Assembly: GCA_964443435.1 (NCBI GenBank) | Contig: CAYUCW010000001.1 | Coordinates: 101,347 to 165,346, forward strand | Length of the DNA stretch: 64,000 nucleotides | Origin: Pseudaquidulcibacter sp964443435 | GTDB taxonomy: Bacteria > Pseudomonadota > Alphaproteobacteria > Caulobacterales > Aquidulcibacteraceae | Reading direction: 5' to 3' | Shown: one piece after another, positions 1 to 8,015 of the stretch | Position numbering within the stretch: the first letter of the stretch is position 1 | How the letters are laid out: every line of letters starts with the position of its first letter | Position numbers and translations under genes: made by a program | Notes under the pieces: generated by a model | What the model saw: only the letters and a program-made list of their open reading frames with translations | Databases searched by the model: none | Told to the model about the DNA's origin: nothing

Positions 1-2
1 CC

Positions 3-1835
3 TCACGTCACATTGGAAATGTCACCTCATGTTCTGGTTCAAGTGTAATCATTGCAACCGAAGCAAATAATATTACATCGCAAGATTCTGATTCTTGGGC
101 AGTTGGTCAGGTAATTACTATTCGCTCTGCTCAGGCTAGAGTTGTCGCAATGGTAAGGGAAATGCGTACCGATAAATCGATTTGGGATGATAATGGTGTA
201 AACTCGGTAAGTGTTTATGCGGATTTATTGGGAGAAGTTAATACTAATGAACTAGGCCGTCCAATATTTAAACGAGGTGTTTCGAAATATCCGAATGTTG
301 GTGCACTTGCGCATAAAATCCGAATGGATGATTTAAAAAGTATTTTTGATTTAGGAACAAAAAAAGGTATTAATGTTGGCACTTTAAGCCAAAATCCAAG
401 TATTTCTGCTAGCGTTGCTGTTGATGATATTCTTAAAAGACACGTTGCAATCGTTGGGACAACTGGCGTTGGTAAAACATGCTCCGTAAGTCTATTGATT
501 GATCGCGCAATTGAAGCCGATGAAAATCTAAGGGTTATTCTTTTAGACCCTCATAATGAATTTTATAAATTATTCCCTGATAAAGCACATGTATTAGACC
601 AAAATAATCTAGAATTGCCATTCTGGCTTTTGAATTATGATGAATTAGAAGATGTTATCTTCAGAGGCAGGCCGATTCATGATGAAAGTGATATTCTTCG
701 CGAGTTTATTGCAATTGCCAAAATAATGAGAAATTGTGATGGCGATGTAATATCTTTCGGAAGTGCGATAAATGTTGATACGCCCGTACCTTATAGAATC
801 GGCGATGTAATTAAACTTATTGATGAGCAATTAGGTAATCTTGAACCTAAATTTAGTAGGACATTACTTAGAAGTCTTAAAGTAAGAATAGAGCTTATTT
901 TGCATAATCCACGCTTTGGTTTTATGTTTGGTAAAGTAGGTCGAGATGATAATTTTGCAAGTATTATAAGTAAAATATTCAGATTACCTTCTAATGGCAA
1001 GCCTTTATCTATTATAAATTTTGCAGGCCTTCCAAATGAAATTGTAAATAGTGTAGCTTCTGTAATTGCTAGGTTATCATTTGAAGTTGCGCGCGCCAGT
1101 GAGGGCAATTTAAAAATATTATTAGTATGTGAAGAAGCCCATAGATATGTTCCAAGTGACAAGGAACTTGGCTTTTTGCCAACACGTCGCGCGATTGCTA
1201 GAATCGCCAAAGAAGGTAGGAAATATGGTTGTGCAATTGCAGTTGTAACCCAAAGACCAGGGGAACTTGATCCAACTATATTGTCACAATGTTCTACAAT
1301 TTTTGCTATGCGTTTAACCAATGATAAGGACCAAGATATTATACGTTCCGCGCTTTCTGATGCATCTGTGGGCGTAATTAAATTCTTACCATCATTAGAT
1401 AATAGGGAAGCAATTGCATTTGGTGAAGGTGTTGCGGTCCCAATGCGTTTAAGATTCGCAGATTATAAATATTCAAACTTAGCAAGTTCTGATGAAAAGG
1501 AATCAGATTTTAATTCTGAAAGATTAAATGCAAATGCATTGGTAAAACTTGTCCGCGGTGAAGAAGTACATAATCTAATAAATCAAGCAAATGCACAACA
1601 AGCGGCTTCATTAAACTTAAGCCAAAATTCTCAAACAAGTCTAATTCCTGATAATATTCGAAAGACTTTTGGTATGGATAATCCTGTATCTAAAGAAGCT
1701 ATGCAATTACAAAAACGCTCTAGCATATTAAAAGAAGGTTCGGATTTAGAAAAATCTGTACTGAATAATCCGATTCCACCAAGGGAAAGCGGTCCACGAA
1801 TTTCACCAGATGAATTGCGTAAAAAACTTTGGTAA
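3..1835 (+). CDS. HerA-type ATPase (DUF87), 5' end outside the window
   Basis: The reading frame is open from the first bases of the window, so the gene starts upstream; the first ATG near base 150 is internal. The upstream in-frame residues (IGNVTSCSGSSV... AVGQVITI) look like the small beta-barrel (HAS-barrel) that precedes the motor in HerA proteins. A Walker A motif GTTGVGKT is encoded near 455-480 and a Walker B-like LLVCEEAH near 1122-1143. HerA enzymes are hexameric DNA translocases that usually work with the nuclease NurA or, in defence systems, with other effectors; no NurA is visible here. The C-terminal 150 residues are polar and Gln/Asn-rich. About 610 residues are visible. The gene is followed after 87 bp by an unknown gene. 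Family assignment is firm; role is open. Confidence 0.85.
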   Translation, partial: SRHIGNVTSCSGSSVIIATEANNITSQDSDSWAVGQVITIRSAQARVVAMVREMRTDKSIWDDNGVNSVSVYADLLGEVNTNELGRPIFKRGVSKYPNVGALAHKIRMDDLKSIFDLGTKKGINVGTLSQNPSISASVAVDDILKRHVAIVGTTGVGKTCSVSLLIDRAIEADENLRVILLDPHNEFYKLFPDKAHVLDQNNLELPFWLLNYDELEDVIFRGRPIHDESDILREFIAIAKIMRNCDGDVISFGSAINVDTPVPYRIGDVIKLIDEQLGNLEPKFSRTLLRSLKVRIELILHNPRFGFMFGKVGRDDNFASIISKIFRLPSNGKPLSIINFAGLPNEIVNSVASVIARLSFEVARASEGNLKILLVCEEAHRYVPSDKELGFLPTRRAIARIAKEGRKYGCAIAVVTQRPGELDPTILSQCSTIFAMRLTNDKDQDIIRSALSDASVGVIKFLPSLDNREAIAFGEGVAVPMRLRFADYKYSNLASSDEKESDFNSERLNANALVKLVRGEEVHNLINQANAQQAASLNLSQNSQTSLIPDNIRKTFGMDNPVSKEAMQLQKRSSILKEGSDLEKSVLNNPIPPRESGPRISPDELRKKLW

Positions 1836-1922
1836 TTTTTATGTAAATATATGTTTTTTTTCAAAAAAGTAACTTTTTGTTCACCGAAACAAATCACTCT
1901 TAATAAAAAATAGGAATGAAAA

Positions 1923-2414
1923 GTGCTAATTGAAAATTATAATAATATAAACTCTTTAGGTTCAATAAATAACGCAAATTATTTGCAACAATTGGCACAG
2001 CAAAAATGCTGGCGCATGTTGGCAGAAGCCAATCTTTCTCTTGAAATAAATTTATTTGATGTTGTAGAAATATGGGGTGAAGGGGCAGGTGCGCATACCG
2101 CATTATTGGCCCGTCAATATCCAGCTGTCGGATTCGAAGCTGCTATATTTAGCGACTGTAATGAAGTAAGCCGTTTATTATGGATTACTGATGATGTTGA
2201 TTTAGATCTTATTAAAGAGCGTGTTGAATATGCCTCTGCAATAATTATTTCGCATACTGCCGCTAAAGTAAATGAATTATTCTCGGTTTTTGATGGATTC
2301 GCAAGAATTGCCGCCAAACGTAATTTTGACGAAAATTCATGCTTAAGCATTTATGGTAAAGGCTTAATGCGTGATATATTTAAGCCAAGAATAAGAGGAT
2401 ATAGGGCTGCTTAA
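1923..2414 (+). CDS. Unrecognised 163-aa protein
   Basis: I do not recognise this protein. It starts with GTG, preceded by TAGGAATGAAAA, a weak ribosome site; no better start lies nearby. It has no signal peptide or membrane segment and is mildly acidic in the middle (DDVDLDLIKERVE). A segment around residues 46-62 (VVEIWGEGAGAHTALLA) carries GxGxG after an acidic residue and recalls a Rossmann nucleotide-binding turn, but the spacing is one residue longer than in SAM methyltransferases, so I do not assign that. It lies 87 bp after the HerA-type ATPase gene and 5 bp before the MprF-like gene, so co-transcription with both is likely. It reads as a real gene because of the tight spacing and the absence of any other explanation for the open frame. 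Confidence 0.6.
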   Translation: MLIENYNNINSLGSINNANYLQQLAQQKCWRMLAEANLSLEINLFDVVEIWGEGAGAHTALLARQYPAVGFEAAIFSDCNEVSRLLWITDDVDLDLIKERVEYASAIIISHTAAKVNELFSVFDGFARIAAKRNFDENSCLSIYGKGLMRDIFKPRIRGYRAA

Positions 2415-2419
2415 ATTTT

Positions 2420-4060
2420 ATGAATATTGTTTGGTTGGAAAAATTTGCGAAGAAATATATTTTGCAAATCTGGCAAATAATTTCGTGGCTTAGAAATATT
2501 TTTAGTGAAATCACCAATCATCCAAGGGTTTTAACTTTTGGAAGCTTGGTGATTTTTTTTATTGCTCTATTTATAATGAGCAAAGAACTTAATAAATTCG
2601 CAATTGACGATTTACTAAATTCTTTTTCTGGATTGAAGCTCTCGGAATCGTTCTTTGCGGCAATTGCCGCATTCATTTCATTCATCGCCTTAAGTTATAA
2701 TGATAGATATTGTCTAAGGATGATAGATAAATCATTACCTAGATATAGGACAATGCGTGCAAGCATTACTTCTTATGCGCTTGCTAAAACGCTTGGTTAT
2801 TCATGGGCAATTGCATCAACTGCGCGTGCAAAACTCTATAGCAAATGGGGGCTTAGTAAGGGCGAAGTGGGGGCGCTTTCGTTTGCAACCGGCGTATCGG
2901 TGCAAATCGCGTCACTTTTAGTTGCTTCAATTGGTTTATTAATTGGTGCATTTGAAATCGCAAGCCATAATAATATTTCGGTATTTTTTTGGATTTTATT
3001 ATCATTAATTATTGCTTTAATTCCAATTGGTTATTTCATTTATTTGAAGTCAGATATTAAAGGATTTAATTGGGGCGACACTTATCTTAAAAAGCTTGAT
3101 TTGCGTTCATCGCTTGAACATATAGGAATTACGGCACTTGATAAAATTGGCGCGGCAATGTGTCTTTATATGTTATTGCCAAACCATGGTTCTTGGGGCT
3201 TTCCTGCCTTTGTAGCTATATTTATTCTTGCAGGCATTCTTGGGGCAATTTCAGGTGCGCCGGGTGGCTTTGGTGTATTTGAGGCGGCAATTTTAGCTAT
3301 GGCACCCAATAATTCCAATATTCCAGATGCGGCGGTCGCGCTTGTAGTTTATAGGCTTATTTATAATATTATCCCTTTGCTTATTGGGACAATTATTATT
3401 GGGCTTGATCATGCCGCGCCAGTTACACGGCCCGCTGCCAATGTAGTAAAGCGAATAGGAAGTAAGGCTTATGATTTTATTCCGCAATTTATTGCGGTTT
3501 TAAATTTCGTTGCAGGATTTGTAATTATTGCGGCAACCGCTACGCCGGCATTTACAGGAAGATTCATAAAGTTAGAAGCGGTTTTCCCTAATGAAATAAT
3601 GGAAATTTCACATTTTTTATGTGCAATCTTTGGAATGTTAGTTTTGCTTAATTGTCAAAATATTTTTAAAGAAACCAAGCTTGGTTTAAAGTTTTCAATT
3701 TTTCTTTTAAGTATTAGTGCAAGTCTATTACTATTAAAAGGTATAGCTTGGGAAGTTGCAACAATTGTTGGAATTATATTAGTTCTTACAATCGCTTCAA
3801 GAGATGAATATGAGGATATTAAGCTTACAAAACTTAGTTCCAGATGGCTTGCGGCAATAATCGGCACAATGGCATTTATTATCTTTATATCTTACTTTGT
3901 ATATAAATTACCGATTTCATATAGTATTTTAATGCAAACAGGCGCAGATGCAGATCTTTCAAGGTCACTTCGTGCTTTAATTGGCGCAAGTCTATGTTTA
4001 TTGATTTGTATTTTTCTTACTTGGCTATTTGAAAAAAATAAAACCAAATCCGAAATATAA
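2420..4060 (+). CDS. MprF-type membrane (flippase) domain protein without synthase domain
   Basis: A 546-aa polytopic inner-membrane protein with roughly 13-14 hydrophobic segments. The hallmark SGAPGGFGVFEA at residues 278-289 places it in the lysylphosphatidylglycerol synthase/flippase TM family (UPF0104, PF03706). The second half (from about residue 390, ISHFLCAIFGMLVLL...) resembles the further membrane helices that full MprF/LpiA proteins have before their cytosolic aminoacyl-transferase domain. That domain is missing: the protein stops after the last helix (about 517-537), and the next gene ends on the opposite strand with no spacing. In full MprF, the membrane part flips aminoacylated phosphatidylglycerol; here only the flippase part is kept. 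Its substrate is therefore unknown. No Shine-Dalgarno is visible; it starts 5 bp after the preceding stop, probably by coupling. Confidence 0.8.
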   Translation: MNIVWLEKFAKKYILQIWQIISWLRNIFSEITNHPRVLTFGSLVIFFIALFIMSKELNKFAIDDLLNSFSGLKLSESFFAAIAAFISFIALSYNDRYCLRMIDKSLPRYRTMRASITSYALAKTLGYSWAIASTARAKLYSKWGLSKGEVGALSFATGVSVQIASLLVASIGLLIGAFEIASHNNISVFFWILLSLIIALIPIGYFIYLKSDIKGFNWGDTYLKKLDLRSSLEHIGITALDKIGAAMCLYMLLPNHGSWGFPAFVAIFILAGILGAISGAPGGFGVFEAAILAMAPNNSNIPDAAVALVVYRLIYNIIPLLIGTIIIGLDHAAPVTRPAANVVKRIGSKAYDFIPQFIAVLNFVAGFVIIAATATPAFTGRFIKLEAVFPNEIMEISHFLCAIFGMLVLLNCQNIFKETKLGLKFSIFLLSISASLLLLKGIAWEVATIVGIILVLTIASRDEYEDIKLTKLSSRWLAAIIGTMAFIIFISYFVYKLPISYSILMQTGADADLSRSLRALIGASLCLLICIFLTWLFEKNKTKSEI

Positions 4061-5541
4061 TTATAAACTTTCTTGGAATCTTATAGGCTTACCAAGACCT
4101 TTATTAATGATTTCCGCATCTTGCATAACAATATTTCCTCTTACAATTGTATGGGTAGGCCAACCTTTTGCAATAAAGCCATTAAAAGGTGTCCATTGAG
4201 ATTTAGAAGCAATAATATCATTAGTAATTGTCTTGGTCGCATTCATATCAACCAATGTAAAATCAGCATCATAGCCAATTGCCATACGACCTTTATTGGC
4301 AATACCAAAAATTCGGTTCGGTCCATGGCATAATAAATCAATAAGTCTTAAAAGGCTTAAGCGGCCTTCATTAACATAAGTAAGCATGACAGGAAGCAAG
4401 GTCTGAACCCCTGGTGTACCCGATGGCGACGCTGGATACGGCTTGGCTTTTTCTTCTAAAGTATGCGGGGCATGGTCTGAACCAATAACATCAACTAAAC
4501 CGTTTGCAATCGCTTTCCATAAAGCATCCCTATGATACGCTTCACGAATTGGTGGATTTTGCTGTGCTAAAGTGCCAATTTTTTGATAAATATCAGGTGC
4601 GGCAAAACTAAGATGATTTGGTAATAATTCGATTGTCGCTATGTCTTTATGATCGGCTAAAAAGTCTAATTCTTCTTTTGTTGAAATGTGAAGAACGTGA
4701 ATACGCTTTTTATGCTCACGCGCCAATCTTACTAGGCGTTTAGTGCAATTAAGTGCGGCTTCCATACTTCTTACTTCATGGTGCGAAGTTGGATCATTAT
4801 GCCTAGCAAGCGGCTTATTGGCCTCTAATATATATTCATCTTCAGAATGGAAAGCTGCTCTACGGCGGATATTTTTTAAAATTCGTCCAACATTTTCATC
4901 ATCTTTTACAAGAAGTGATCCAGTAGATGCGCCCATGAATACTTTTATACCTGCACAACCAATTTGGTTTTCAAGCTCTCCAAGATTATCAATATTGTCA
5001 TTTGTCGCGCCTGCATAAAATGCAAAATCACATGACATACGATTTGTTGCTCGATCAATTTTATCTTCTAGGCAAGGGATAGTTGATGTAGTGGGATTTG
5101 TATTTGGCATTTCAAATACAGATGTTATTCCACCAANNNNNNNNNNNNNNNNNNNNNNNNNNNNNNNNNNNNNNNNNNNNNNNNNNNNNNNNNNNNNNNN
5201 NNNNNNNNNNNNNNNNNNNNNNNNNNNNNNNNNNNNGTTGATGTAGTGGGATTTGTATTTGGCATTTCAAATACAGATGTTATTCCACCAAGAACGGCGG
5301 CATTTGCCCCCGTTTCCAAATCTTCTTTATGTTCCAGTCCCGGCTCTCGAAAGTGAACTTGGCTATCGATAATTCCAGGTAAAACATGAAGTCCTTCGGC
5401 ATTTATTGTTTTATCTGCTGTAGCAGTCTTTAAATCGCCAATAAATACAATACGACCATTAATTATACCGACATCGCCAGTGTCAATTCCATTATGATTT
5501 ACAAGCGTGCCATTTTTAATAATTAAGTCGTAATTAGTCAC
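4061..5541 (-). CDS. pyrC: Dihydroorotase (class with QVHFREPG motif), split by an assembly gap
   Basis: Cyclises carbamoyl-aspartate to dihydroorotate in pyrimidine synthesis. As printed, the frame is broken by 100 N at 5137-5236. The 55 bp on each side are identical, and removing one copy plus the Ns (155 bp) joins the two halves into one frame of 442 codons (441 aa), so the gene is very probably intact. Seen in it: LPGIIDSQVHFREPG with Q61-V-H63 where most dihydroorotases have HxH; the lysine of GIKVFMGASTG; histidines in AAFHSEDE and HVLHIST; aspartate in GSDHAPH. The Q variant is, from memory, common to this alphaproteobacterial subfamily. Start is GTG at 5541, immediately after the upstream CobS-like stop; no in-frame ATG fits. 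Its stop abuts the stop of the MprF-like gene (TAATTA). Confidence 0.88.
5082..5136. repeat. 55-bp direct duplication, left copy, at contig end
   Basis: These 55 bases are repeated exactly at 5237-5291, on the other side of the N run. Inside a coding gene this is the signature of two contigs that overlap by a fixed k-mer length but were scaffolded with a standard 100-N gap. Confidence 0.93.
5137..5236. other. Run of 100 N, false gap between overlapping contigs
   Basis: Exactly 100 N. Because the flanks overlap by 55 bp and merging restores the pyrC frame, no sequence is likely to be missing here. Confidence 0.9.
5237..5291. repeat. 55-bp direct duplication, right copy, at contig start
   Basis: Exact copy of 5082-5136. 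It encodes the same residues (GITSVFEMPNTNPTTST) of dihydroorotase on the minus strand. Assembly artefact rather than a biological repeat. Confidence 0.93.
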
Positions 5542-5542
5542 A

Positions 5543-6331
5543 TTAACCGCCTAATGAAGGTAAGAAAGCTACTATTCCGAATAATGCGCCAATCTCTGCT
5601 ACAAAGGCTAAAGCTTCGCGAACATGAAGATTGTCTAGATGCTGACGACATTTAGTTAAAGTAAAGAATAAAATTATCGAAATTGCCATTCCTAATAATG
5701 CACCAAATGCAGGCATAAAGAAATATTGACGTGACATAAGTACAAGCGCAATTGCGCCAATAATGCCGCCAACTATCATAGAAGTAGTTGCATCAATTTT
5801 AGAAGGCTGGCTTTCAGAATTATCAGAAGTAAATGCCATTAATTGTACTTGTGCAGCGCGGCCAAGAGCCGAAGATGCAATAAGACCCATTGCCGCATAC
5901 CAAGGCAATGTAAGCTCTGCGACTAAAAAGATTTTAAGTAAAAGCGCAATGCCAACTGTTACAGCGCCGACCGCAATGCCCATACCTTCATCGCGGCCAC
6001 TTGTATCCGCAGATGGGTGAGGGCGCAAAGATAATACTTTTGCAAGGCCAATTTCTTCGGTTCCACCTGAAATCAATAATTGTGTTGCAACAGCAAGGAT
6101 TGCCGCAATATGAACTGGGCTACCATGCATTGAAATACCAATGGTATAAGCAATAGCACCAGCAAGGCCAACAACAAGGCTTACGATAGGCGCGGCACGA
6201 TATGCTTTGCCAATTTTATTTAGATTTTGTTCTTCATTTACAGGCGATAAAGAACTCTTAGGAGGTGTAATAGGCAACCTCGTAAAAATCGACAAACAAA
6301 TCCGTGCATCATCAATTAAAGATTTAAACAT
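5543..6331 (-). CDS. CobS-like membrane protein with degenerate active site
   Basis: A 262-aa multi-pass membrane protein whose start (LSIFTRLPI, residues 13-21), length and hydrophobic pattern match adenosylcobinamide-GDP ribazoletransferase (CobS), including KIFLVAELTL as in E. coli CobS. The catalytic, Mg-binding stretch that reads GGxHLDGLADxxDG in CobS is here GGTEEIGLAKV (residues 89-99), without the aspartates, and the C-terminal GDTxGA motif reads LDNLHVREA. The protein is therefore either an inactive relative or has a changed function. No other cobalamin gene is present in the window. It ends 1 bp before the pyrC start codon, so the two are probably one transcript. The call as a CobS-family member is inferred from these matches. 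Confidence 0.65.
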   Translation of the reverse strand: MFKSLIDDARICLSIFTRLPITPPKSSLSPVNEEQNLNKIGKAYRAAPIVSLVVGLAGAIAYTIGISMHGSPVHIAAILAVATQLLISGGTEEIGLAKVLSLRPHPSADTSGRDEGMGIAVGAVTVGIALLLKIFLVAELTLPWYAAMGLIASSALGRAAQVQLMAFTSDNSESQPSKIDATTSMIVGGIIGAIALVLMSRQYFFMPAFGALLGMAISIILFFTLTKCRQHLDNLHVREALAFVAEIGALFGIVAFLPSLGG

Positions 6332-6462
6332 ATTTTAACATCACTTTCATTTAAACTGATACAATTTACAAATAAATATTCAATCGCTTATTACAAATTC
6401 TGTGTAAATTTTAATAAAGTTTCATAAGTTGTAACTTAAATACAACATTAAATTTTACCAAG

Positions 6463-7284
6463 TTAATTTATATTAATCAAACGCTTCGCGGTAATACTAA
6501 GGAAGATTAATATTATATAAGTAATAACAATTGCCGCAGATGGAGTAATATTATTTAAATATGCAATAAGTATTCCTATAATTGCTCCAAGTATTCCAAT
6601 CAAAGCAGCAATAAATATCTGCTGCTTAATATTATTAACCCAGTATTTTGAAGTAATTGCGGGTAAAAGTATTATTCCGAGTGCCAGTAAAGTACCCATT
6701 GCTTGGAATGCAACAATTGAAACAATCGCAAATAATACGTAAAAAATATGCTTTATATGATCTGAATTATAAGCTTGCTGGTAAAAATCTGGATCAAGAG
6801 TTTCTAATAATAATTTTTTATAGATTAAAGCCATGCTTATAACCGAAATTATAGCGGCAATAAGTGAAATAATAATTGTGAAATTATCTATCTTGAATAG
6901 GTTTCCGAATAGAATCTTTTCTAAAACTTCATGGTCATGCGAATAATCGGCAATTAAAATTCCAAGTGATAATGACGCCAAGTAAAAAATTGCAAAATTT
7001 GCATCTTCTTGTAGCTTTAAATATTTCTGCATTTTTGAAGCAATCGCAAATACAAGGCTTCCGACAATGGCGGCGCCAAGGCTTATACCCCAAGATGCCC
7101 CACCAGTGAATAATGCCCCAAGGCTTGCCCCTGGTAAAACCGCATGCCCTAAAGAATCACCCGAAAGACTCATGCGTCTAAGAATTAAAAATATTCCGAT
7201 TGGCGCGGTCGCAATAACCAATAATGACGCACAAATAATTGCGCGTAAAACTACACTTTCTTCTAGGTAAAATGCGATATTCAT
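6463..7284 (-). CDS. znuB: Metal ABC transporter permease (ZnuB/MntB family)
   Basis: A 273-aa protein of the ABC-3 permease family that takes up zinc or manganese across the inner membrane. Visible: the N-terminal LRRMSLSGDSLGHAVLPGASLG segment (residues about 36-57), typical of ZnuB, and about eight hydrophobic helices. Its start codon overlaps the ATPase stop (TAATG), so the pair is translationally coupled. No periplasmic metal-binding protein (ZnuA) or Zur regulator is in this window; they must be elsewhere. Whether the metal is Zn or Mn cannot be read from the sequence, so the symbol is tentative. Confidence 0.85.
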   Translation of the reverse strand: MNIAFYLEESVVLRAIICASLLVIATAPIGIFLILRRMSLSGDSLGHAVLPGASLGALFTGGASWGISLGAAIVGSLVFAIASKMQKYLKLQEDANFAIFYLASLSLGILIADYSHDHEVLEKILFGNLFKIDNFTIIISLIAAIISVISMALIYKKLLLETLDPDFYQQAYNSDHIKHIFYVLFAIVSIVAFQAMGTLLALGIILLPAITSKYWVNNIKQQIFIAALIGILGAIIGILIAYLNNITPSAAIVITYIILIFLSITAKRLININ

Positions 7285-7973
7285 TAGTGGTGGTGATGTC
7301 CAAGTTCACAAGACATGAAATGCTCTGGGTTTTTTTGTTCCCACCTTGCGCATACACCATCAAGCGTTAAATAATGATCGAAATTATCAGCGGCATTTTC
7401 ATTATGGAGTGAAATAATAATTATCTTACCTTTAGCTTTCAAATTATTGAAAATATTGTTTAATTCTTCAATTGAGTTTTTATCCATAGCGGCAAATGGT
7501 TCATCAAAAATCATTATTTGCCTATCTAATAAAATTGCCCTTATGATATTTAATTTCATAAACTGACCATAAGAAATTTCACTAATAGTTTTATTTGCCA
7601 ATTCATCGCAATTAACGGACTTTAAAAGCTCTTTTATATCTATTTTAGAGTTTTTGGGTTTTGCTAAATCTAAGAAATCATAAACTTTAATCGGAAAATT
7701 TAATTCAATATTTGGTCTTTGGGGAACAAAAACTACATTATTTTTTGATAATTCAATTTGTTCATCACTATAAAAACCGCCTTCTAAACAAGGAAGAAGC
7801 CCAGCAAAGCTTTTTATAAAACTGGTTTTGCCTGTGCCATTGCAACCAAGAACAGCAAGGCTTTCTCCGCTATTAATTTTGGCAGAAAAATTCGAAAATA
7901 GTATTTTTTCAATACCATTATTTTTATAGCCAATAGCTAAGTTATTGATGTTTATAGACTTGTGCAATTCCAC
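7284..7973 (-). CDS. znuC: Metal ABC transporter ATP-binding protein (ZnuC-like)
   Basis: A 229-aa ABC ATPase: Walker A GCNGTGKTS, a signature loop degraded to ISYGQ instead of LSGGQ, Walker B IMIFDEP, and H-loop region ISLHNE. It powers the ZnuB-type permease encoded next. The protein ends in GHHHH, a metal-coordinating tail. The start is GTG at 7973, preceded by TTTAGG. It is shorter than many ZnuC proteins (about 250 aa) and quite AT-driven in composition. It follows the lytic transglycosylase gene by 42 bp on the same strand. Confidence 0.87.
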   Translation of the reverse strand: MELHKSININNLAIGYKNNGIEKILFSNFSAKINSGESLAVLGCNGTGKTSFIKSFAGLLPCLEGGFYSDEQIELSKNNVVFVPQRPNIELNFPIKVYDFLDLAKPKNSKIDIKELLKSVNCDELANKTISEISYGQFMKLNIIRAILLDRQIMIFDEPFAAMDKNSIEELNNIFNNLKAKGKIIIISLHNENAADNFDHYLTLDGVCARWEQKNPEHFMSCELGHHHH

Positions 7974-8015
7974 ACCTAAATGTTATTTTATATCACAATA
8001 TAGTGCTAATTTTTT

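Noticed and set aside
791..1321. Antisense open frame of 176 codons inside the HerA-type gene
   Set aside because: It is the mirror of a strongly conserved ATPase coding region, has no ribosome site and no recognisable motif.
1923..2414. 163-aa gene as a SAM methyltransferase from its GEGAG stretch
   Set aside because: Spacing between the acidic residue and the glycines is wrong and no other methyltransferase motif follows.
6428..6446. Inverted repeat GTTGTA/TACAAC downstream of znuB, considered as a terminator or Zur box
   Set aside because: Arms of six bases with AT-rich spacer and no T-run; it does not resemble known Zur boxes and lies on the wrong side of the transporter genes.
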